From the NCBI GenBank assembly GCA_029259835.1, contig JAJDEL010000838.1, positions 1 through 10,568 of the forward strand: 10,568 bases of DNA, given 5' to 3'. The stretch comes from Planctomicrobium sp. (lineage in GTDB: Bacteria; Planctomycetota; Planctomycetia; Planctomycetales; Planctomycetaceae). Positions 5,357 through 10,568 of the stretch are shown in pieces. How positions within the stretch are numbered: position 1 is the first letter of the stretch; the number at the start of each line of letters is the position of its first letter. The notes under the pieces are model-generated. The model had not been told where the DNA came from, did not search any database, and was given only the letters and a program-made list of their open reading frames with translations. Made by a program: the position numbers and the translations under genes.

Positions 5357-7108
5357 ATGACTTCCCAGACAACTGAACAGTACACCGTTCTTGCCCGTCG
5401 TTTTCGTCCGCAGTCTTTTGATGATGTCGTTGGTCAAGAGCACGTTGGACAGGCAATTCGAAACGCGATTCGAAGTCATCGCGTCGCGCATGCGTATCTG
5501 TTTACTGGTGCGCGCGGAGTCGGGAAAACTTCAACTGCCCGAATTTTTGCAAAAGCTCTGAATTGCCCGCAGACACAAGATGGAGTTCCGTGCAACACAT
5601 GCGAGTTGTGTGAAAGCGTCGGCGAAGGGCGGGACGTTGACGTTCTGGAAATCGATGGCGCATCAAACCGCGGCATCGACGACATTCGTCAACTACGAGC
5701 AAACGTCAATGTGCGATCAATGCGGTCGCCGTACAAAGTTTACATCATTGATGAAGTCCACATGCTCACCAAGGAAGCCTTCAACGCGTTGCTGAAAACA
5801 CTTGAAGAACCTCCTAAGAATGTCAAATTCATCTTCTGCACAACAGAACCGAATAAGGTTCCAGATACGATTCTTTCCCGTTGTCAGCGATTTGATTTCG
5901 GAACGATTGCCCAAGAAAGTATCTCCGCGCGGCTCAAGCAAATTGCTGAAGCAGAAGATCGAGTCGTCGATGATGTTGCCATCGAATTGATTGCCCGTCG
6001 CGCGGCTGGATCGATGCGTGACAGCCAATCGTTGTTTGATCAATTACTCGCTTTCGGTGGTGAACAGATTTCTGCGGAAGATGTTCATCAATTATTGGGC
6101 ACGGCATCCGATGACCGACTTATTGAGATTGTGGATTCGTTGATCAATCGTGAGCAAGCTGCAGCGCTCAACGCGATTGATGATGCTTTGCTCCACGGAG
6201 TACAACTTGGCAGTTTCAGCGACCAACTTCTGGCTTACTTTCGCGATCTCCTTGTCACTGCGGCAGGTGCAACGACTGTTTCTTTGAATGGGGTTTCAGA
6301 ATCGAGCCGTCCGAGATTGCAGGAGCAAGCGGAAAAATGGGGGATGCAAACCATCTCTGCCGCGATGCAGATACTGGCAGAAACGAAGTCCCGGATGATG
6401 CGAGTCAACTACGGTCGCGCGCTCGTCGAATTAGCAATCGTTCGAATCTCTTTACTGGAAGATCTCAGCCAGATTGCCAACCTCGCTCAGGCTGTCGCCT
6501 CCGGTCAAGCGGTTTCGGCACCAGTTCCAGCTTCGCAACCAGCCCCGACGAGGGCGCAGCAAGCATCAACAGAACAAAAAAAAAACGACCTGACCGCCCC
6601 TAGTGTCGAAAATGACGGTCCGTCCACGCCTGAACCACCATCTTTGCCGGTTCAAACCTTTGACTTCCAAGAATCTGATCTTCCTGTTTTTTGGTCGCAA
6701 CTCCTTACCTCACTACCAGATACGATCTCCAGCCACCTTCGCAACTCAACACGACAAGCAATTTCTGGGCCAAATCTTCTGGAAATCGAGTTCCCTAAGA
6801 GCTATCTTTTCAGTAAAAGCTATTGCGAGAGAGCAGAGCCACTCAAAAAACTGGTTGAAGTTGCGAGTAAAATGGCGAGCCAGCCAATTGATTGCTCCTT
6901 CAAAATCGATGAGTTAAGTAAAGTAAAGAAGCCGCAACCGACGAAACCTGTCGCACCAGTCGTTGAACGAAGAAGTCCTTCCAGCCTTGATAAGGACAGC
7001 TTCGTCCAAAACGCAGTCGCGATATTTGGCGGACAGGTTGTCGATGTACGACCTGTTTTCAACAAGATTCAGTCAATGAACATCGAAGACGAAAACTCCG
7101 AGGAATAA
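5357..7108 (+). CDS. dnaX: DNA polymerase III subunits gamma/tau
   Basis: The product is 583 residues and is the clamp-loader ATPase of the replicative polymerase. The N-terminus shows the AAA+ domain: YTVLARRFRPQSFDDVVGQE (9-28), Walker A GARGVGKT (51-58), a zinc-binding set C70, C79, C82 and C85, Walker B YIIDEVH (129-135), and the sensor-1 region FIFCTTEPNKVPDTILSRC (158-176) with the SRC arginine finger. Domain III runs to about residue 375. A Pro/Ala/Gln-rich linker (about 380-460) leads to the tau-specific C-terminus, which ends with the typical VAIFGGQVVDVRP. The ATG at 5357 gives the family N-terminus; an upstream TTG at 5273 lies in a terminator. A run of ten A at 6576-6585 probably allows a short gamma form of about 415 residues. 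ybaB follows after five bases. Confidence 0.97.
   Translation: MTSQTTEQYTVLARRFRPQSFDDVVGQEHVGQAIRNAIRSHRVAHAYLFTGARGVGKTSTARIFAKALNCPQTQDGVPCNTCELCESVGEGRDVDVLEIDGASNRGIDDIRQLRANVNVRSMRSPYKVYIIDEVHMLTKEAFNALLKTLEEPPKNVKFIFCTTEPNKVPDTILSRCQRFDFGTIAQESISARLKQIAEAEDRVVDDVAIELIARRAAGSMRDSQSLFDQLLAFGGEQISAEDVHQLLGTASDDRLIEIVDSLINREQAAALNAIDDALLHGVQLGSFSDQLLAYFRDLLVTAAGATTVSLNGVSESSRPRLQEQAEKWGMQTISAAMQILAETKSRMMRVNYGRALVELAIVRISLLEDLSQIANLAQAVASGQAVSAPVPASQPAPTRAQQASTEQKKNDLTAPSVENDGPSTPEPPSLPVQTFDFQESDLPVFWSQLLTSLPDTISSHLRNSTRQAISGPNLLEIEFPKSYLFSKSYCERAEPLKKLVEVASKMASQPIDCSFKIDELSKVKKPQPTKPVAPVVERRSPSSLDKDSFVQNAVAIFGGQVVDVRPVFNKIQSMNIEDENSEE
6576..6585 (+). promoter_or_regulatory. dnaX: A10 slippery run in dnaX (probable gamma/tau switch)
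   Basis: Ten consecutive A read in frame as CAA AAA AAA AAC (Q407-N410), at the junction of domain III and the tau linker. It contains the A-AAA-AAA type of heptamer. A -1 shift, or one extra A in the mRNA, gives KKKRPDRP and then TAG at 6601-6603. Loss of one A gives KKTT and then TGA at 6591-6593. Both alternative products are about 411-415 residues, near the E. coli gamma length of 431. An AGGG sits about 21 bases upstream, further than the E. coli stimulator, and no convincing downstream stem was found. This suits transcriptional slippage as described for Thermus dnaX, but neither mechanism is proven here. Confidence 0.6.
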
Positions 7109-7113
7109 GCGAT

Positions 7114-7476
7114 ATGCTCAAAGGCCTTTCAAATCTTGCCAGTCTCATGGCGAACGCTGGTGAACTGAAGTCGAAAGCGGCTGAAATGCAGGAACGCATG
7201 GCTGCGATTCGAGTCGAAGGCATCGCCGGGGGAGGGATGGTGAAAGTCGAAGCGAATGGTCAGCAAAAAATTCTTTCCATCAATGTGGAAGATTCCCTTC
7301 TCGCAACAAACGATAAGGAAATGCTGGAAGACTTGCTGCTTTCGGCAACGAACCAAGCTCTCGATCTAGCAAAGCAGGCAGCGGCGAGTGAAATGTCTAC
7401 ACTGGCTGGGGGACTGGGTATCCCTGGGCTTGACGAAGCGCTCTCAAAATTCGGGGCAGACGGATCCACCGAATGA
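7114..7476 (+). CDS. ybaB: YbaB/EbfC family nucleoid-associated protein
   Basis: The product is 120 residues. It begins MLKGLSNLASLMANAGELK, then has the helix ELKSKAAEMQERMAAIRVEG, the strand-turn segment GGGMVKVEANGQQKILSINV (39-58), and a C-terminal helix with DLLLSATNQALDLAKQAAAS. This is the usual YbaB order: a dimer that binds DNA and compacts the nucleoid. The gene follows dnaX by five bases, and the AGGA of its ribosome binding site (7101-7104) overlaps the last dnaX codons, so translation is probably coupled. The dnaX-ybaB-recR order is widespread in bacteria and supports the call. Confidence 0.95.
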   Translation: MLKGLSNLASLMANAGELKSKAAEMQERMAAIRVEGIAGGGMVKVEANGQQKILSINVEDSLLATNDKEMLEDLLLSATNQALDLAKQAAASEMSTLAGGLGIPGLDEALSKFGADGSTE

Positions 7477-7590
7477 TCAAATTCTCTGGGAAAGGATCTC
7501 CCATCGAAACGTAGCGAAATACCATTATCCGGTTGATTTCGCATATGCAACTGATTGCACTTCACGAGTAACAGGGAAGTAGAACCAGGA

Positions 7591-8217
7591 ATGGCTTCAC
7601 GACAGTATCACGTAGAGCAGCACCCTTTTGGCGCCGCAGTTGGACGGCTCGTCGAGCAGTTTGCATCGTTGCCTGGGATCGGTCGTAAATCTGCGGAACG
7701 TCTCGCCAATCACATTTTAAGTTGCAAAGAGTCAGAAGCACTATTGCTGGCGGACGCGATTCGTGAGGTGAAAGAATCAATTCGTCGCTGCGATGTGTGC
7801 AACAACTTAACGGACAGCGAACTTTGTCCAATTTGCAGTGATACCCGTCGGGACCGCACGGTTGTGTGCGTCGTGGAGCAACCGAAAGATGTCAGTGCTC
7901 TCGAAGCAGCCGCAGCATTCCACGGAACCTACCATGTTCTTGGCGGAAGGATTGCTCCACTCGAAGGGATTGGTCCCGAAAACCTGACGATTGGCAAGCT
8001 GGTTCAGCGTGTCAAGAAAGAAGGTGTCAAAGAATTGATTATGGCGACAAACCCGACACTTGAAGGGGATGGAACGGCTTTGTTCATCACTAACCTTCTG
8101 GAAGAGCTTCCTGTCGAAATCACTCGACTTGCTCGCGGGATTGCGACAGGAAGCGTGCTAGAATTTGCAAATAAAGAGATGTTGGCCGATGCTCTGCGCG
8201 GTCGACAAGAGTTTTAG
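7591..8217 (+). CDS. recR: Recombination mediator RecR
   Basis: The product is 208 residues, the usual length. It works with RecO (and RecF) to load RecA on SSB-coated gapped DNA. Seen in order: a helix-hairpin-helix [18 protein letters not shown] (26-43), a zinc finger with C67, C70, C79 and C82 ([16 protein letters not shown]), and a Toprim domain from about 90 with [16 protein letters not shown] (91-106), [15 protein letters not shown] (118-132) and [11 protein letters not shown]. The C-terminal VTRLARG-like segment reads [18 protein letters not shown]. The ATG at 7591 is preferred over an upstream TTG at 7555, since the latter's extra 12 residues match nothing in the family. It lies 114 bases after ybaB and is probably in the same operon. 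Confidence 0.97.
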   Translation: MASRQYHVEQHPFGAAVGRLVEQFASLPGIGRKSAERLANHILSCKESEALLLADAIREVKESIRRCDVCNNLTDSELCPICSDTRRDRTVVCVVEQPKDVSALEAAAAFHGTYHVLGGRIAPLEGIGPENLTIGKLVQRVKKEGVKELIMATNPTLEGDGTALFITNLLEELPVEITRLARGIATGSVLEFANKEMLADALRGRQEF

Positions 8218-8291
8218 ATTGATTCACTTTGCGTCAATTTCAAGGCGACACCTCAACAACTTCATAGAGAACGACGTGACCGATTGTGGTC

Positions 8292-8311
8292 CATCAGATT
8301 CCTGATGTTTT
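8292..8311 (+). other. Small hairpin in the rpoN leader
   Basis: CATCAG and CTGATG form a 6-bp stem with an ATTC loop, followed by TTTT. It lies between recR and rpoN, 13 bases before the rpoN ATG. It is AT-rich and short, so it could be a weak terminator, a leader structure, or chance. Confidence 0.22.
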
Positions 8312-8324
8312 CAAACGACTGATC

Positions 8325-9794
8325 ATGCACTTAAATTTTTCACAACAAATGAAAATGAGCCAGCAAATGAAGCTGGCTCCGCGCATGATTCAGTCCATGG
8401 AGATTCTGCAACTTCCACTTGCAGCGCTGCAAGAGAGGATCGATCAGGAACTCGCAGAAAACGTTGTCCTGGAGCAACTCACCAAACAGGACGAGAAGTC
8501 GAGTTCCGTAGAAGAAGCTCCTGCTGCAGAACCGCAGCAGGAAATCGAAAAACGAGAACTCGGCGACGACGATGGAAACAATGCGTCCGATTTTGAGCGG
8601 CTCGTCGAAATCTCTCAGGAATGGCCCGACGACAACTACACATCCGGCTCGAAGCCTTCCAGCAATCGCATTCAAGACGACATGGACCGTCAGCATGATG
8701 TTATGGCGAATGCGATTAACCGTCCGCAGACTCTCCATGAACATCTGATCGAACAGTTTCATTGCGATTCTCCAAATCGACTCAAAGGCTTCGGCGATTA
8801 TCTGATTCACAATCTGGACGCGAATGGTCGACTGCAAAGCTCATTGCCTGAACTGAGTCAGGTCTACGGAGCACACATTTCACTCGAAGACGCAGAAGAA
8901 GCTCTCAAGATCATTCAAAGTCTCGATCCACCAGGAGTCGGTGCGCGAGACCTGAAAGAATGTTTGCTGCTGCAAATTACGCCAACATCTCCGCTCCGAG
9001 ATATCATGATCACGCTGATCTCCGGTCATCTCGACGACATGCTGCAAAATCGGTTGCCACTCATCGAACGCAAAACCGGCTACTCAATGGACGCGATCAA
9101 ATCTGGAATGGAGCAGATGCGGACGCTCAATCCATTCCCTGGCCATGGTTTTGATAACCCGGAAGTTCAAACTGTCACGCCTGATTTACGTGTCGTCAAA
9201 GACGAAAAAGGGAAGTACGTCATCGAATTGATCGACGAATACATTCCGGAATTACGCATCAATCGCCGTTATATTCGCATGTTAGAAGATAACCCCGACG
9301 AGGCGACTAAGGAGTTCATCAAGCGGAAAGTTGAATCGGCGAAATGGCTGATTGATTCCATCGAACAGAGATACAACACACTCCGAAAAGTTGCGCAGAC
9401 GATCGTGAATGAGCAAACAGATTTCCTGAACAATGGCCCAGAACATATTCGGCCTCTCAAAATGCAGGATGTCGCCGATGTTGTCGGTGTGCATGTGACA
9501 ACCGTCTCACGAGCAGTCGACGACAAATACGTCGCAACTCCGCGTGGAATTTTTCCACTCAAACGATTCTTCGGAGGCGGAACGAAAACCGCCGATGGCG
9601 AAGACGTCGCCTGGGAGAACATTCGGCTCAAGCTCAAGGATATTGTCAACGACGAAGACAAAGCCAAACCACTCAGCGACGACGCTCTCGTTACAGAACT
9701 CGCCAAACATGGAATCCAGTTGGCCCGACGAACTGTCACGAAATACCGCAAAGCCATGAGCATCCCCTCATCTCGTCAACGACGAGAGTATTGA
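8325..9794 (+). CDS. rpoN: RNA polymerase sigma-54 factor
   Basis: The product is 489 residues. The glutamine/leucine-rich region I is clear at 1-50 ([20 protein letters not shown], then [24 protein letters not shown]), the part that contacts enhancer-binding ATPases. An acidic, low-complexity region II follows (about 54-110, rich in D and E). The core-binding domain runs from about 135 to 320 ([20 protein letters not shown]). The helix-turn-helix segment is [20 protein letters not shown] (381-400), leading to [12 protein letters not shown]. The RpoN box, which reads the -24 element, is [10 protein letters not shown] at 467-476. It directs transcription from -24/-12 promoters with AAA+ activators. 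The ATG at 8325 matches the family N-terminus; a GTG at 8286 would add 13 unrelated residues. The gene follows recR by 107 bases and may be read from the dnaX operon or its own promoter. It is convergent with the next gene. Confidence 0.97.
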   Translation: MHLNFSQQMKMSQQMKLAPRMIQSMEILQLPLAALQERIDQELAENVVLEQLTKQDEKSSSVEEAPAAEPQQEIEKRELGDDDGNNASDFERLVEISQEWPDDNYTSGSKPSSNRIQDDMDRQHDVMANAINRPQTLHEHLIEQFHCDSPNRLKGFGDYLIHNLDANGRLQSSLPELSQVYGAHISLEDAEEALKIIQSLDPPGVGARDLKECLLLQITPTSPLRDIMITLISGHLDDMLQNRLPLIERKTGYSMDAIKSGMEQMRTLNPFPGHGFDNPEVQTVTPDLRVVKDEKGKYVIELIDEYIPELRINRRYIRMLEDNPDEATKEFIKRKVESAKWLIDSIEQRYNTLRKVAQTIVNEQTDFLNNGPEHIRPLKMQDVADVVGVHVTTVSRAVDDKYVATPRGIFPLKRFFGGGTKTADGEDVAWENIRLKLKDIVNDEDKAKPLSDDALVTELAKHGIQLARRTVTKYRKAMSIPSSRQRREY

Positions 9795-9851
9795 CCGTTC
9801 TCAGTTCCCAGCGGTCGGTTGATGATCCAGCTCTGGTGTTTCTTTCTCGTT

Positions 9852-10364
9852 CTACGCAGAAGGAAAATTCTCCCATTCGCTGCGGACTTTTCTTAAGCCT
9901 TCGGAGCAGAGTTCGAATTCATCACTGAGCCGCCTGAGAACAGTGTGTTGTTCGTCCTGTGGTCGTTTCAGTAATTGGCTGGCGAGATAGTACGAGTGCT
10001 TTCCTTGCCGTTGGTAGTCGATCATCGCATCTTTTCGATCCATGCTTTTCAGACGTTTCAGTGCTTCCGGATAGACCCCTGTCCAGAAGAGCGTGAAGTC
10101 GCCGATGTGGCGATGAATCTCGGCTTTGGGTTTGTTAAGACAATGTTCGGCTTCCATCATCATTCCAGCAACTTCTTCAAGCCGCTGACCCACAACATTT
10201 CGAACCTTAAAGATCGCTTCGAGGCGAGTGAAGCGGACGAGCAGGTCCGCGAGATAATCGATCAATGGAGGATCTGCCACTCCGAAGTCGACTTGAAATG
10301 TCTGCTCGGTCAGCGCGGCAAATAAATTCTTCAGCTGATTCTTCCCAGTCAAAATATGGGACAT
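9852..10364 (-). CDS. Conserved-looking hypothetical protein, probably all helical
   Basis: I do not recognise a named family. The 170-residue product has no signal peptide, membrane segment or cysteine motif, so it is probably cytoplasmic. Composition suggests mainly helices: PLIDYLADLLVRFTRLEAIF (33-52), RLEEVAGMMMEAEHCL (61-76), and a C-terminal run with DEFELCSEGLRKVRSEWE. The middle holds a distinctive aromatic/His patch HRHIGDFTLFWTGVYPEAL (84-102) and DYQRQGKHSYYLAS (116-129), which look like constrained residues. I think similar proteins occur in other planctomycetes, but cannot check. A perfect AAAGGAGG ribosome binding site six bases before the ATG fixes the start and implies efficient translation. 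It is convergent with rpoN across 57 bases and seems to be a separate unit. Confidence 0.8.
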   Translation of the reverse strand: MSHILTGKNQLKNLFAALTEQTFQVDFGVADPPLIDYLADLLVRFTRLEAIFKVRNVVGQRLEEVAGMMMEAEHCLNKPKAEIHRHIGDFTLFWTGVYPEALKRLKSMDRKDAMIDYQRQGKHSYYLASQLLKRPQDEQHTVLRRLSDEFELCSEGLRKVRSEWENFPSA

Positions 10365-10370
10365 CAGGAA

Positions 10371-10378
10371 CCTCCTTT
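10371..10378 (-). promoter_or_regulatory. Perfect Shine-Dalgarno site of the 9852-10364 gene
   Basis: On the minus strand AAAGGAGG lies six bases before the ATG at 10364. Most genes in this window lack so complete a site, so it both settles the start and suggests strong translation. Confidence 0.8.
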
Positions 10379-10568
10379 ATGTTGTTTGGCTCACGGATCA
10401 AACAGATACCTGCCAAAAACATGGCAGACGTTCTAAGGATTTGTTCCGAGGCATCTTCAAATCGATACGATCTCCCGTTCGTGCTTGAAATTCAGTGGTG
10501 CAGAGTCAAAATTGCGGTTTCGTCGTTACCACGTTTTTGCGTCACAGCCAAGATCAACCGCAGCAGAT
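10379..10568. other. Right-edge region without a supported gene
   Basis: I see no convincing reading frame on either strand. It should hold the promoter and leader of the minus-strand hypothetical gene. A small hairpin, CTGCCA/TGGCAG with a six-base loop (10410-10427), lies about 46 bases before that gene's ATG. No clear -35/-10 or -24/-12 element was found. Confidence 0.4.

Noticed and set aside
8340..8837. 165-codon minus-strand frame opposite rpoN
   Set aside because: It is antisense to the confident sigma-54 region I and linker coding sequence, with no domain of its own.
9795..9851. Bidirectional terminator between rpoN and the convergent hypothetical gene
   Set aside because: Only a 4-bp CCAG/CTGG repeat with an impossibly small loop precedes the T-rich stretch, too weak to call.
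10207..10422. 71-codon minus-strand frame overlapping the hypothetical gene's start
   Set aside because: It overlaps the better-supported frame that has a perfect ribosome binding site and gives no recognisable protein.
10390..10427. Sigma-54 (-24/-12) promoter for the right-edge hypothetical gene on the minus strand
   Set aside because: A TGGCAG is present, but the GC of the -12 element is missing at the required spacing.

Overview
The window looks like a chromosomal segment of a planctomycete, probably of the Gimesia/Rubinisphaera type. This is inferred from gene style and not from any search. The signs are an N-terminally anchored BatA/VWA protein with the 'LNPGILWG' membrane domain, a large Gfo/Idh/MocA oxidoreductase, mostly weak Shine-Dalgarno sequences, moderate GC content, and the order dnaX-ybaB-recR followed by rpoN.

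Left part (1-1960). A minus-strand gene running off the left edge encodes a membrane-anchored von Willebrand factor A protein with two N-terminal membrane segments. It is divergent from a plus-strand gene that is the most unusual item here: a Swt1-type HEPN domain followed by two transmembrane helices and a C-terminal four-cysteine zinc ribbon. The region between them carries a near-perfect 18-bp palindrome. The HEPN gene ends at a terminator-like hairpin, and a second larger hairpin lies between it and the convergent oxidoreductase gene.

Middle part (1960-5310). Two minus-strand genes run in the same direction: an ATP-grasp ligase-like protein and a Gfo/Idh/MocA oxidoreductase, separated by about 190 bases. 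Divergent from them is a RidA-family gene, preceded by a possible 31-codon ORF whose stop overlaps the ridA ribosome binding site. RidA is closed by a strong hairpin terminator.

Right part (5357-9794). This is a replication/repair/transcription block on the plus strand: dnaX (clamp loader tau subunit), ybaB (nucleoid-associated protein), recR (recombination mediator) and rpoN (sigma-54). The dnaX gene has a run of ten A at the domain III/tau junction. Both alternative frames close within a few codons after it, the arrangement expected for making a short gamma form by slippage.

Right edge (9852-10568). A minus-strand, probably all-helical protein of unknown function is convergent to rpoN and has an unusually perfect ribosome binding site. 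The last 190 bases hold no gene I can support. No tRNA, rRNA, CRISPR array, insertion sequence or prophage gene was seen. The nearest thing to a new system is the HEPN/membrane/zinc-ribbon protein, which stands alone and not in an obvious defence island.
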